64,000 nt of DNA from Triticum aestivum (taxonomy: Eukaryota; Streptophyta; Magnoliopsida; Poales; Poaceae), in NCBI RefSeq assembly GCF_018294505.1, contig NC_057801.1:432362741-432426740 (forward strand), read 5' to 3'. Of the stretch, positions 1 to 10,721 are shown piece by piece. The translations under genes were made by a program, and so were the position numbers. The notes beneath the pieces are model-generated. The model was not told the origin of the DNA. It searched no databases and saw nothing but the letters and a program-made list of their open reading frames with translations. Numbering within the stretch: position 1 is the first letter of the stretch; each line of letters starts with the position of its first letter.

Positions 1-2497
1 CGACGCAGATAAGGGCATCCTTCTTGTCGCCGGGGACAGAGATGACACTTATCGGGCCTGGCATCTTGAGCATGTTGTATGCATAGTGAGAGGCTTCCAT
101 AAACTTGGCGAGCGCTGGACGGCCAAGGATCCCATTGTAGGGCAATGGAAAATCGGCAACGTCAAATGTGACCCTCTCAGTTCTGAAATTCATCTCGCTG
201 CCAAATGTGACCGGTAGCGTGATCTTTCCCTTCGGCTTGCTTCTTCCCGGGCTGATTCCTTGGAATGTGCCGGTCTCCTCGAGCTCGCTGTCAGGGATCT
301 GGAGTTTCTGAAGGACCGCGGAGGAGATCATATTCAAGCCGGCCCCGCCGTCAACTAGCATCTTCATGACCTTGAGGTTGCAGATAGTTGGTGAAACCAA
401 CATCGGCAAGCACCCGACCGCGGTTACGCGATCAGGGTGATCCTCAATGTCGAAGACGATAGGCGTGCTGGACCATTTCAGAGGCTTGCGTGACTCTAAG
501 GATGGCTCTGCTGCATTCACTTCTCGCATCCACTGCTTGAGTTGGCGGTGCGAAGTATGCAGAGAAGCACCACCGTCAACGCACAGGACCTCTGTGGCTT
601 TCTGAAATTCCTGCTCATCGGCCTCGTCATCATCCATGTCTTCATCGTCGTCGTCATCTTCATCCTTGTCGCGGCTGCGGGGAGGTCTGTCTCCTTGCCG
701 CTGCTTGGCCTTTCCGCGGCGTCCTCCTCGGCCAGGACGTTTCTTGCCGGATCCACCAGCACCTTCCTGGGCCTTCTCCTTGTCGCGCCGCTCGTACTTA
801 GCTTTCTGTAGCTCAACGAGCTGCTCAACCTTCTTGCAATTCTGGAGATCGTGACCCCTGGTGCGGTGGATCTTACAATACTGCTTGCCCGAGCCGTCCT
901 GCTTGTCGGCGGTCGCCACAGGCTGGGCCTCCTTGTCGGAGCCACGAGCTTTAGCTTCTTTGGCACCACCTCCGTTGCCGGTCTGCTCGACAGCTAGCAC
1001 TTCCTTGCCCTTTTTCCTTCTATTGTTCCGCCGCCGGCCTTTCCTTGTCGGGGCGGCATCCTCACTATCAGATCCTCCTGCTCCTGTATCCTCTCCGGGG
1101 AGCCTCCTCCCCTCTTCAGCGCGTGCACACTTGTCGGCCAGGGCATAAAGCTCACTGACGTCTCTGATCTTACACATCGCCATCTCCTCCCTCATCCTTC
1201 GGTTTTGCACGTTCTGATGGAACGCGCTAATGATCGCGGCGGGGTGGACGTCTGGGATGTTGTGCTGTACACGGCTGAATCTCTGAATGTACTTGCGCAA
1301 TGGCTCTCCTTCCTTCTGGGCGAGCAGATGAAGATCGCTTTCTTGGCCATGTGGTTTGTGGCCGCCTGTAAAGGCGCCGACAAACTGATGGCACAGATCA
1401 GCCCAGGAGGATATGGAGTTGTCCGGCAAGTGCATGAGCCAGGATCTGACATTGGGCTTGAGTACCAGCGGGAAGTAGTTGGCAAGGATCTTGTCGTCCC
1501 GTCCCCCGGCAGCCTGCACCGCGATGGTGTAGATGCTGAGAAACTCCGACGGATGCGTCTTGCCATCGTACTTCTCTGGTACGTCTGGTTTGAAATTCTT
1601 TGTGCTGGGCCACTGGACTTGCCGTAGCTCACGGGTGAACGCAGGACAACCTACCGCGTACGGCAGATCGCCTGGTTCCCCTGGCGCATGCATGTCAACA
1701 GAGGGCCCAACGCGCTTGTCGGATTGACGCCGCGCTTCTCTTTGGCGCTCGATGCGGGTTCGAGCGTCTTCTTGTTGTCGTTCATGGAGAACTTGGCGCT
1801 GGTCGCGACGAGCTCGTGGGTTCGACGACGTGGTGGAGCCGCTGTCGGGGTGGACCCGGCGAGTCGGCGACTTTGCCCTTCATAGTGGAGAGTGCATGGA
1901 AGTCGCACCTCCCCCGGTCTTGTTGCCATCGGCTCGCGTCCGGCTGTCCTGCCGCGGCAGTGAGGTGCTTGGTTGCCGCGCAGTGTCGCCGTTGGTGAAG
2001 CCGATGAGGCTCTGGATAGTGGCCCTCCATTCGTCGGTCTTGTTCGCCGTCGGAGGGTAATCCAGGAGTAGCTGGGCCCGCGCCGGCGTGGTGGGCGGCA
2101 GAGGTGAACGGTGCGAGGAGCGGGACATGCTCGGACTCCTAACCAAGTTAGAAGAAGCAGTGTCCCGTCCAGGCGACCGCACCTCACTGGGGCCAGTATG
2201 CTGGCGTGCATGCTGGTCTTGAACGCCACGCGAACCACCAGCTTGATCTTGGGCCAGCGGACGTATGGTGCTGCGAACGCTATGACGCTGCTGGTCCCGC
2301 CCTTCCTGAGATGGGCGCGGTGGGCGTATGGACGCCGAGGTCTGCGCGGCCTTGTCCTTGGACTTGGCAGCGCTGTGGGCACCCTCGTCGATGTCCATTC
2401 TTCCGCCGGCGTCCACTCCACCGTCCGCCTGCTCCGGAGGTGGTGGAAGCGACGCAGACGGGGCTGTTGCCCCCGAAGCCTTCTTCTTCGGTGGCAT
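1..2497 (-). pseudogene. gag-pr: G1 gag-protease polyprotein, one internal stop
   Basis: Gag forms the particle that packages element RNA; the aspartic protease cleaves the polyprotein. The frame starts at ATG 2497, 64 bp past the PBS, with MPPKKKASG and a low-complexity Pro/Ser/Arg-rich N terminus. One TGA at 1880-1882 interrupts it. The same frame then stays open to base 1, about 626 codons. A retrotransposon-gag region (WLMHLPDNSISSWADL and similar) falls near 1300-1600. A zinc-knuckle-like CKIHRTRGHDLQNC lies near 838-885, followed by basic then acidic stretches. The protease active site reads VDGGAGLNMI near 330-360, and a flap/ILG region (NGILGRPAL) lies near 130. The stop may be a decayed CGA. 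Frame continuity and motifs are direct observations; the functional roles come from family knowledge. Whether the element is still capable cannot be judged because pol is outside the window. Confidence 0.85.
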
Positions 2498-2560
2498 GTT
2501 GGTGAAGACGATGAAGATTTAGCTCGCGTGCACGCCGGATCGGGTTCGCACAATCTCGAC

Positions 2561-2580
2561 GCCCCCTACCTGGCGCGCCA
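2561..2580 (-). other. G1 primer-binding site
   Basis: On the minus strand the bases right after the LTR and a 3-nt gap read TGGCGCGCCAGGTAGGGGG. A TGG start next to an LTR end is the usual tRNA-complementary priming site for minus-strand DNA synthesis. The exact tRNA was not identified. Confidence 0.8.
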
Positions 2581-2865
2581 GAGATGTCGGGGAGGCTGAT
2601 TCCACCAACACCTATGGGGACAGGGCCCCCTTTCGGTTCGGTGAGGGCGGAGGCCGCACAAAGAGCGGATCGAGGCGGTACACGCGAGCGGTTTTTACCC
2701 AGCTTCGGGCCGCACAGATGCGTAAAACCCTACTGCTGCTTGTTTGTGTATATTGGATTCTTGCTCAGGAGCGATGGACGCTGCCAGACTGAGCGTGAGA
2801 GTGTTCCTGGTGCTTCCGGATGAGCCGAGCTGGCCCAACCCCTTCTACGTTGCACTTGGGCCTCC

Positions 2866-2876
2866 TTTTATACTTT
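2866..2876 (-). promoter_or_regulatory. G1 LTR TATA box
   Basis: The minus strand reads GAAAGTATAAAAGGAGG, a good plant TATA box, about 280 bp before the LTR 3' end. It would drive the genomic transcript leftwards. Confidence 0.6.
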
Positions 2877-3206
2877 CAAGGGGTCACCGACAGGTGGCAA
2901 CGTAGACTAGAAGGGTAAAAATGGAAAGGGAGGGGGTAGGTGCAGCTACCGCTACTGTGGATACAGTGCACCCTACCTAACTCTGACGGCAGGGGACAAG
3001 GGCATTAAATGCCTGTCTGAGTTGCCTAAACAGTGCAAAAAGTGACCGTTAGGAGCGCCACCGTTTGCCACGATGGCCTTCTCTTCATCTCCACTTGCCA
3101 CCGCGCACCCCTAGCTGCACAGCCTCCTGCCACGTGTGCTTGGGAGAGTCCTAGAGCGACACGTTAGCAGGTGTGCTGGAGCGCGGGCACGAAGTGGGGG
3201 TTTCCC

Positions 3207-3622
3207 GCGGCAAGCTCCTTGCCGCGGTCGTCGTCTTGTCGTGCTTGGGAGCTTGTTGCTCACCGGGCCTTGCTGGGACGCAGGGCGTGTCACGGCAAGC
3301 TTTCTTGGTATGCCTTGAGTGGCCTTCCCGGCAAGCTCCTCTTGCCGGGGTCTTGTCTCTTCCCGGCAAGCTCCTCTTGCCGGGGCCTGGGTTGGCCTTC
3401 CCGGCAAGCTCCTCTTGCCGGGGCCTTGGTTGGCCTTCCCGGCAAGCTCCTCTTGCCGGGGCCTGGGTTGGCCTTCCCGGCAAGCTCCTCTTGCCGGGGC
3501 CTTGGTTGGCCTTCCCGGCAAGCTCCTCTTGCCGGGGCCTTGGTTTGAGTACTTTATTCTTGAATGGTCTTCAAGGGAGCCACGGAGGGTCTTGGCGGTC
3601 ACCCGGCAAGCCTTGCCGCGGG
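3207..3622 (-). repeat. G1 U3 palindromic tandem array
   Basis: Six copies of a 24-bp unit (cccggcaagctcctcttgccgggg) start at 3327, 3362, 3400, 3438, 3476 and 3514; the last four intervals are exactly 38 bp. Each unit is an inverted repeat, CCGGCAAG-ctcct-CTTGCCGG. Diverged relatives flank it: CCGCGGCAAG-ctc-CTTGCCGCGG near 3206-3228 and CCGGCAAG-c-CTTGCCG near 3602. The array lies about 450 bp upstream of the TATA box in U3, where LTR enhancers usually sit. Confidence 0.9.
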
Positions 3623-3685
3623 ATGCTGCGACTGCCCGTGCACAAGTTCGGGGTACTAGAGTACCCCTACTCTAGTACACCGACA

Positions 3686-3690
3686 CTCCG
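3686..3690. other. G1 target-site duplication (right copy)
   Basis: ctccg directly follows the LTR terminus. The uninterrupted homologous LTR of M reads cctccggttagtag, so ctccg is the expected duplicated 5-mer. The left copy is outside the window. Confidence 0.6.
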
Positions 3691-3809
3691 GTTAGTAGGT
3701 TAGTCCCAAAAATGATATAAAAGTGTAAAGTAAAGCCCATAAACATCCAAAACGGGTAATATAATAGCATGGAACAATAAAAAATTATAGATACATTGGA
3801 GACGTATCA
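3686..3809 (-). repeat. Athila-type LTR fragment X
   Basis: On the minus strand this starts TGATACGTCTCCAATGTATC at 3809 and closely matches the first ~120 bp of the S (40149) and M (46583) LTRs. The rest is displaced by G1 and lies outside the window. To its right comes another LTR sequence, not a PPT. So X is probably a 5' LTR or solo LTR inserted into Y, with a possible tctac duplication at 3810-3814 that cannot be checked here. Confidence 0.7.
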
Positions 3810-5412
3810 TCTACTATGCAACTTTATTCTTGTAGACTCGTGTTGGGCTTCTAAACGCAGAGTTTTGTAGAATAGTAGCAATTTTTCCTCAAGTGGATGA
3901 CCTAAGGTTTTTAAATCCGTGGGAGGCGTAGGATGAAGATGGTCTCTCTCAAACAACCATGCAACCAAATAACAAGGAGTCTCTTGTGTCCCCAACACAC
4001 CCTATACAATGGCAAATTGTATAGGTGCACTAATTCGGCGAAGAGATGGTGATATAAGTGTAATATGGATGGTAGAAATATATTTTTGTAATCTAAATAA
4101 ATAAAAAAGCAAGGTAGCAAACAATAAAAGTGAGCAAAAACGGTATTACAATGCTTGAAAATGAGCCTAGGGTTCGTACTTTCACTAGTGCAATCTCTCA
4201 ACAATGCTAATCTAATTGGATCATATAACCATCCCTCAAAATGCGATGAAGAATCACCTCAAAGTTCTTATCTAGCAGAGAATGTAAGAAGAAATTATTT
4301 GTAGCTATTCTTTCTGATCGATCAATCCAAGTGTTCGTACTAAAATAACACCAAGTTATTCTTTCCCATCGATCTTTCAAGAGTTCGTACTAAAATAACA
4401 CCAAGTTATTCTTTCTGATCGATCTATCAAGAGTTTGTACTAAAATAACACCAAAGCAAATTCAGATTCATAATACTCAATCTAACACAAAGAACCTCAA
4501 AGCGTGCCCCAAGATTTCTACTGGAGAAATTAGGATGAAAACGTGCACCAACCCCTACACATAGATTACCCCAATGTCACCTCAGGAATCCACGAGTTGA
4601 GTGCCAAAACACGTGTCAAGTGAATCAATATAATACTCCATTGTAACCATGGGTACTCATATGCAAGACATATATCAAGTCTTCTCAAATCCATAAAAAT
4701 ATTCAATCCAACAAGAACGAAATCTCAAAGGGAAAACACAATTCATTACAACAAGATAGAGAGGGAGAAACACCATATGATCCACCTATATTAATAAAGC
4801 CCGCAATACATCAAGATCGTGCCATCTCAAGAACATGAGACAGATAGAGATTAAACGCATAGCTACTAGTACAAACCCTCAGCCCCGAGGGTGGACTACT
4901 CCCTCCTCATCATGGTGGCCGTAGGGATGATGAAGATGGCTTCGGCGATGATTTCCGTCTCCGGCAGGATGCCGGAACATGGTCTAGATTGGTTTTTTGT
5001 GGATACAGTGGCTTGAGGTGGCGGAACTTCCGGTCTAGGGATATTTCTGATGGTTACCCTATTTATAGGATTTTTCAGGATTGGAATCATGCAAAGATGG
5101 GCCACGAGTGGGCCACAAGACGCTAAGGCGCGCCTGGGGGGCTGGCGCACCCTGGTGGGTTGTGCCCACCTCGTGGCTCCTTTGACTCTCCCATGAAGCT
5201 TCTAGTGCCTCTTTTCTTCCAAAAAAACCATCAAAAAGTTTTGCTGCATTTGGAGAACTTTGATTTCTGCACAAAAAACAACACCACAGTAGTTCTACTG
5301 AAAACAGCGTCCATCCGGGTTAGTTCCATAAAAATCATACCAAATCCATATAAAATTGTTGTAAACATGGCATGAATACTTCATAAATTATAGATACATT
5401 GGAGACGTATCA
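3810..5412 (-). repeat. Y element 3' LTR (Athila-type, partial)
   Basis: It ends at 5412 with gagacgtatca (minus strand TGATACGTCTCC...), next to the PPT-like gcatccccaagctt, so this is the 3' LTR of a minus-strand element. A TATA box (minus TCCTATAAATAGGG) lies at 5058-5069. The GC-rich bit near 5100-5160 and the TGATACGTC start match other Triticeae Athila-group LTRs, but the body differs from S and M, so it is a different family. Its far end is beyond X and G1. Confidence 0.7.
4304..4456. repeat. three diverged ~58-bp tandem repeats in Y LTR
   Basis: The unit ttattctttc-[tc]-gatcgatc...aagagttcgtactaaaataacaccaag occurs three times with small differences. No coding content. Confidence 0.75.
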
Positions 5413-8029
5413 GCATCCCCAAGCTTAATTCCTACTCGTCCTCGAGTAGGTAAATCATAAAAGAAATAATTCATGAAGTGTGAATGCTTGCAAAGTGCAT
5501 AAGTTTGATCAATAATGTTTTAATCACTTTTCCTAGCATCATAACAATAACTCTTTCTCATAAAACTCATCAATATAAAGTAGCAATTGAAAGCAGAATT
5601 TTTGTTGTGAAATTCTACCTATCATATTCATCATATACTCTTTATTTTGTAGCATGGATATTTGGACTTGAATGATTCAAAGGAATAGTCTATAATTTGA
5701 CAAGAAAACTTCAATACTCAAGCATATCAACAAGCAACCATGTCTTTCAAAATATCAACACTAAATAAAGTTATCCCAAGCCCATTATGCTCAATCATTG
5801 ATCCATTCATGAAACACACTCGAATATTAACTATGCCCAATGCACAAGTATGATCATAATGCTCCCTAGTTGGTACTTTATAAGAGAAGATGGGGACTCA
5901 AATAAAAATAAAAATTGCATAAAATAAATAGATAGACCCTTCAGAGAGGGAAGCAGAGATTTGTAGAGGTGCCAGAGCTGAAAGCTGAAATTGAGAGATA
6001 AGATATTTTGAGAGGCAAGCTTTTCCCGTCAATGAAAACGGCCGAGTAATTCCCAATACTTTTCATGCTAGATACCATAGGCGGTTCCCAAACATAAAAT
6101 AAAGTTTATTCCTTTTTCCACCATTCTTTCACAATCCATGGCTATGCGTATCCACGGGTGCCCTCCATACCAAGACTTTCCAAGGAATTTACTATTTGAC
6201 AGCATGAAGTAAATTTCTTTTTCATTTCGGGACTAGGCATCCCTATTACCGCCACACTCTCGTGCAATGACAAGTGAATAAACACTCATCTTGACAATAA
6301 CACATCTAGCATGAAAAATATTGGACTCCCCCTGCTGCTTCATGAGCGGTACATGCACACAAGAAAGAAATTCATTTTGAAAATTAGAGTTGGCACATAC
6401 AAGTTTACTTGGAATGGCACGGAAATACCACATATAGGTAGGTATGGTGGAATCATATAGCAAAACTTGGTTTAAGGATTTCGAATGCACAAGTATTATT
6501 CCTACTTAGTACAAGTGGAGGGTATCAAAAAGATTGAAAAGCAACCAACCAAGAAACTAAAATTCTCATAAACGAACATTAAGCGTAACTAACACCAAAT
6601 AATGCACCACAAGTAGGATTTAATTTCATTGCATAAATATTGACTTTTGTGCTTGCATAGGGAATCACAAGCCTTAACACCAATATTCCTACTAAAGCAA
6701 AATTACTCACCAACATGACTCACATATTATTATCTCCATATCGCAAAACTATTGCAAGGAATCAAACTCATCATATCCAATGATCTAGATGAAAGCTTTT
6801 ATTATATCCTTCTTGGATATTCATAATATTAGGACCAATTTCATAGCTTGTGCAATATTTCATCACTATTATAAACTCTCAAAATAATATAAGTGAAGCA
6901 TGAGAGTGTTCGACAAACTACTCCAAAAATATATAGGTGAAGATCAAATGCATAGTTAAGTAAATAGGTAGCTATGTGAGGACTCTCTCTTATTTAAAAG
7001 TTTCAGATCTAAGGATTTTATTAAAATAGCAAGTAAAACAAAATAAAATTGCATTCCAAGGATAGCACACATCATGTGAAGAAGCAATAACGTAGGCTTA
7101 ACTGAGGCTAACTGATAATTGTTGATGAAGAAAGGTGGGATGCCTACCGGGGCATCCACAAACTTAGATGCTTGATACTTCTTGAGATATTATCTTGGGA
7201 TGCCTTGGGCATCCCCAAGCTTGAGCTCTTGTGTCTTCTTCATTCCTCTCATATCATGGTTTCCCTAAATCTGAAAAACTCCATCCACACAAAACTCAAC
7301 AAGAACTCATGAGATAAGTTAGTATAAACCAATGCAAAGCCTTATCATTCTCTACTACAACAAATCATTAAATTTATAATCTAAAGTTGCATACTAAATG
7401 CCTCTGCCTATTTAATAGTCCTATCCTCAAATAGAATCATTAAACAAACAAACATATGCAAACATAATAGCAATCTGTCTAAACATGACAATATGCAAAG
7501 AATGCAAGAAGATCCATACTTCTCTAACTCCAAAAATTCTGAAAAATTACCACACTGTAGAAAATTTATCATAGCTTATTGTGCAAAAAAATCAATATTT
7601 TATCACATTCTTACTTTTCTCAAGAATTCACGCACTAGCATGCAACTTTTTTTTCAAACAGCCACATCTAGACTTGCAAAATAAACATGGCAAAGGCTAT
7701 ACTTGACACTTTTTATTGAAATAAAGACACAAAACATTATCTAAATAACAGAAAGCAAATCCTAACAAAAGAAAATGATGCTCCAAGCAAAACACATATC
7801 ATGTGATGAATGAAAATATAGCTCCAAATGAGGTTACCGCTAATGTTGGAGACGGAAGAGGGGATGCCTTCTAGGGCATCCCCAAGCTTAGTTGCTTGGA
7901 TCTTCCTTGAATATTAACTTGGGGGTCCCTTGGGAATCCCCAAGCTTAGGGTCTGGTCACTCCTTATTCTCCACATATCAATATCTGACCCAAAACTTGA
8001 ACACTTCAATCACACAAAACTTAACGGAA
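5413..8029 (-). mobile_element. Y element PPT and 3' non-coding interior
   Basis: The polypurine tract (minus AAGCTTGGGGATGC) abuts the LTR at 5413. The rest is AT-rich DNA with no frame above about 85 codons. The phrase gcatccccaagctt recurs near 7205, 7877 and 7930. The same phrases appear in the M interior (46584-49465), which indicates a shared post-pol untranslated region of Athila-type elements. L interrupts it at 8030. Confidence 0.75.
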
Positions 8030-8884
8030 TGTGACACCCCCGATTCAATCGTACACTAATCGTACACGCAGACGTGTACGATCAAGATCAGGGACTCACG
8101 GGAAGATATCGCAACACAACTCTAAACACGATTATAAGTCATACAAGCTTCATATTACAAGCCAGGGGCCTCGAGTGCTAGAATACATAGCTCGATACAT
8201 AAGCGAGTCAGCGGAAGCAACAATATCTGAGTACAGACATAAGTTAAACAAGTTTTGCCTTAAGAAGGCTAGCACAAATAGCAACGATCGTAGAGGCAAG
8301 GCCTTCTGCCTAGGACCTCCTAACTACTCCTGGTTGTCGGTGGGCTCCACGTAGTAGTAGGCACCCTCGGGGTAGTAGTAGTAGTAGTCGTCGGGGTGGC
8401 ATCTGGCTCCGGGGATCCACCATATGATTGCATCAACCGGAAAGAAGAACGAAGGGGGAAAAGGGGTAGCAAAGCAACCGTGAGTACTCATCCAAAGTAC
8501 TCACAAGCATCATATCTATACTAAATATGCATTGGTATCACAGGGAAGGGTTGTATCTATGGACTGAACTGCAAAAAGCCATAATAGAGGAGAAGGCCTA
8601 GCCTATCAAAGACTAGCATCTTCAAGCAGCTCCAAGTGTCTTGCAACATTCAGTAGAGTACATAATAGCATATTAATTAACAAGCCTATTGTAGCATTAA
8701 TGCCCAGAGATCCTTCCTCGACTCCCTGCAAGAAAGCAACCTCGGAGCCAACATGTCCATCACATCTCTCGAGTATCCATTTCTAGTTGTAATAGATCAG
8801 GATACAAGTCTGAATGTCCGTTACCGTGGACACGGCTATTTGAATAGATAATCTTCCCTGCAAGGGTGCACCATGTTACCCAAC
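8030..8884 (-). repeat. L 3' LTR, block 1 (LTR end)
   Basis: It begins TGTGACACCCCCGATTCAATCG, equivalent to TGTGAGGCCCCTGATTCAATCG at 37357. It contains a GTA/GTC trinucleotide run near 8345-8395. It stops at the ccaac duplication where C inserted. The flanking cggaa at 8025-8029 is a candidate target duplication for L. Confidence 0.85.
8880..8884. other. C target-site duplication, left
   Basis: ccaac immediately precedes TGAAAGG; the same 5-mer follows the other end of C at 24465-24469. The empty site survives in the L 5' LTR near 38196 (gttacccaacacgcttg). Confidence 0.92.
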
Positions 8885-9590
8885 TGAAAGGATCGAGATG
8901 GACCTAGAGGGGGGGTGAATAGGTACACTTACAAATTTTAATTATTACTTAGCAATTTTAGGCAATAATGCGGAATATGAAGGTGAGCCTAACAATTGCA
9001 AGTGAGTACTAAGTACTAAGCAAGTAACACGAGCACCTAAACAAGCAAGGACAATATGATGTAAGTAAGTGCAAAGAGACAAGTAACCACACGTATAAAG
9101 TTAGGGTTAGGAATAACAGCAACTCCGGGAGACGAGGATGTATGCCGATGTTCACTTCCTTGGAGGGAAGCTAGTCACCGTTAGAGAGGTGGGTGTTACC
9201 ACGAAGGCACACCAACGCCACAAAGGCTCACCCTATTCTCCCTTTGAGACAACACCACAGAGGCGTTTCTCAACCACTAGTGGTAGGCATTGGGGTGGTC
9301 TCCAAACCCTCACAAACTTTTCCGGGGGTAATCACAATGGTTGATTCCTCACCGGAGCACTCCTACCGCCTAGGAGTCTCCAACCTCCAAGAGTAACAAG
9401 ATGCACCACAAAAACAAAGGGGAAATCAACTTTCGCTTTGGTGAATGTGTAGATCGAGCACTTCTCCTTTACTTCTCAAAATATCAAGAGCTTTGGTTGG
9501 CTAAGGAGGGAGATCTCCAAGAAATCGAGGTCTGAAAATGGAGGTGAGAGAAATGGAGTCGTCAAGTTCTTCGTGAGGAAGAAGAAGACA

Positions 9591-9600
9591 ATTTATAGGT
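9591..9600 (-). promoter_or_regulatory. C 3' LTR TATA box
   Basis: The minus strand reads CACCTATAAATTGTC. The equivalent in the 5' LTR lies at 23819-23828. The palindrome array sits immediately upstream. Confidence 0.6.
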
Positions 9601-9635
9601 GGGGATGGAATCTGGCTGTTGGAGGCAGATTTCTG

Positions 9636-9932
9636 CGTAGTCTGGAAGTTCCGCCGATGGACAAAAGTTCTGGACCCCGGAAGTTCCAACCAAGTTCTGG
9701 CCAGGTTCCAGGATACACAGAGAGTTTGCACCACTTAGTTGTACCCCGGAAGCTGCAGAAACAAGGGACGGAAGTTCCGGCGCCCGGAAGTTCCGGCCGC
9801 CCCGGAAGTTCCGGGGGACAGATGTTTCGGAGAGGTTCTGAGCTACACAGAGAGATTGCACGAAAAGTGCAATTTTTCTGGGTACCCCGGAAGTTCCGGT
9901 CGTCTCGGAAGTTCCGGCCTAAACAGAAACAT
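9636..9932 (-). repeat. GGAAGTTCC palindrome array in C 3' LTR U3
   Basis: About ten imperfect copies of CCGGAAGTTCCGG (for example near 9640, 9672, 9745, 9769, 9784, 9800, 9894, 9909). The copy in the 5' LTR (23866-24160) is richer in perfect units. The core GGAA-n-TTCC is self-complementary. It lies just upstream of the TATA box. Confidence 0.85.
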
Positions 9933-10226
9933 GCCACTAAGATTTTCAGATCAATATGAGAAGGTAAGTTGATTCCATGGATGTTTTTATGATGCACCCC
10001 CTCTTAATAGTGCGGCTGCCCTAAGGACTTAAGAAATAAGAAAACTTCATGAAACTTCTACTTTTCTTGAGCACACCACTTTTCCTTTTTCCAGTAAGAG
10101 AGGGAATAACCATCCATGCTTCACTTTGACTTAATCAAGGCTGTTAACACTTAGAGCATGTGGTTAGAGACACAAATGAAGTTGTCATAGATGTCAAAAA
10201 CAATTTAGTGCAATATTGCACTTTCA

Positions 10227-10241
10227 ATCTCCCCCTTTTTG
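10227..10241 (-). other. C polypurine tract
   Basis: The minus strand AAAAAGGGGGAGAT abuts the 3' LTR start TGAAAG. This is the plus-strand DNA priming site and fixes the orientation. 10242-10721 upstream of it is non-coding. Confidence 0.85.
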
Positions 10242-10721
10242 ACATGGATGACAACAATGCTTGAGAGGATAAACTCATAAAGTATGTACAATATTGAGCA
10301 ATTTCAATGACGGAAGGTACTCCCCCACAACCCATGCCTTATTTAAGATTGCATTTGAATGAAATGACATGGTTAAAGGATTCTCCCCTATCACTGTGCG
10401 TACCCACACAAGACTGATATATCAACATAAAACGCTTTACTAACCTTTGTTCTCACAATATGAGCAAATAGACTATGCCATGTAACCCCCTTGCCATAAG
10501 TTTCTCACACACGGATATGTAATTTAACGGAACATAGATAGGTTCAAATAGCAAGCTAAGATCCAAATGAAGGCAAATAAAAGCAAAGGTTCAAGGCTCA
10601 ATGGAACATAAAAAGGCAGATAAACAAAGATAAGCGATAAGTCCTATCAAGCACCACAACATCTCCCCCTGTTGTCACCAAGATGGCAAAAAGGAAAGAT
10701 GGACGAATCCATAAACGACCC

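Larger units (their letters stand above)
1..3685 (-). mobile_element. Ty3/gypsy LTR retrotransposon G1 (5' part)
   Basis: Reading the minus strand, a 1.1 kb LTR (TG...CA ends) is followed by a primer-binding site and then a gag-protease frame that runs off the window edge. The rest of the element (RT, integrase, 3' LTR) would lie left of base 1. It sits in an Athila-type LTR: the 5 bp next to the LTR (ctccg), followed by gttagtag, matches the undisturbed sequence cctccggttagtag in the M LTR near 46458. Seen: LTR, PBS and protease motif. Inferred: one element in a nested insertion. Family name not assigned. Confidence 0.9.
2584..3685 (-). repeat. G1 5' LTR
   Basis: On the minus strand the LTR starts TGTCGGTGTACTAGAG at 3685 and ends CCTCCCCGACA at 2584, a TGTCGG/CCGACA terminal inverted repeat; length 1102 bp. 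It carries a U3 palindrome array and a TATA box. The 3' LTR lies outside the window, so divergence cannot be measured. Confidence 0.88.
8885..10226 (-). repeat. C 3' LTR (complete, 1342 bp)
   Basis: On the minus strand it runs TGAAAGTGCAATATTGC (10226) to GATCCTTTCA (8885). 9242-10226 aligns with 23472-24464. It holds a TATA box and a GGAAGTTCC palindrome array. Confidence 0.9.

Noticed and set aside
1205..1627. Plus-strand 140-codon frame
   Set aside because: Antisense shadow of the G1 gag frame.
3327..3537. CRISPR-like array (24-bp palindromic repeats, 14-bp spacing)
   Set aside because: Spacers are nearly identical to each other and too short, and the setting is an LTR in a plant genome.
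3171..3703. Plus-strand frames repeating LPGKLLLPG
   Set aside because: All three frames simply translate the G1 palindromic DNA repeats; they lie in an LTR, antisense to its transcript.
8030..8354. Small plus-strand ORF (107 codons) at the L boundary
   Set aside because: Lies in the L LTR with no recognisable domain, and the related 5' LTR does not preserve the frame clearly.
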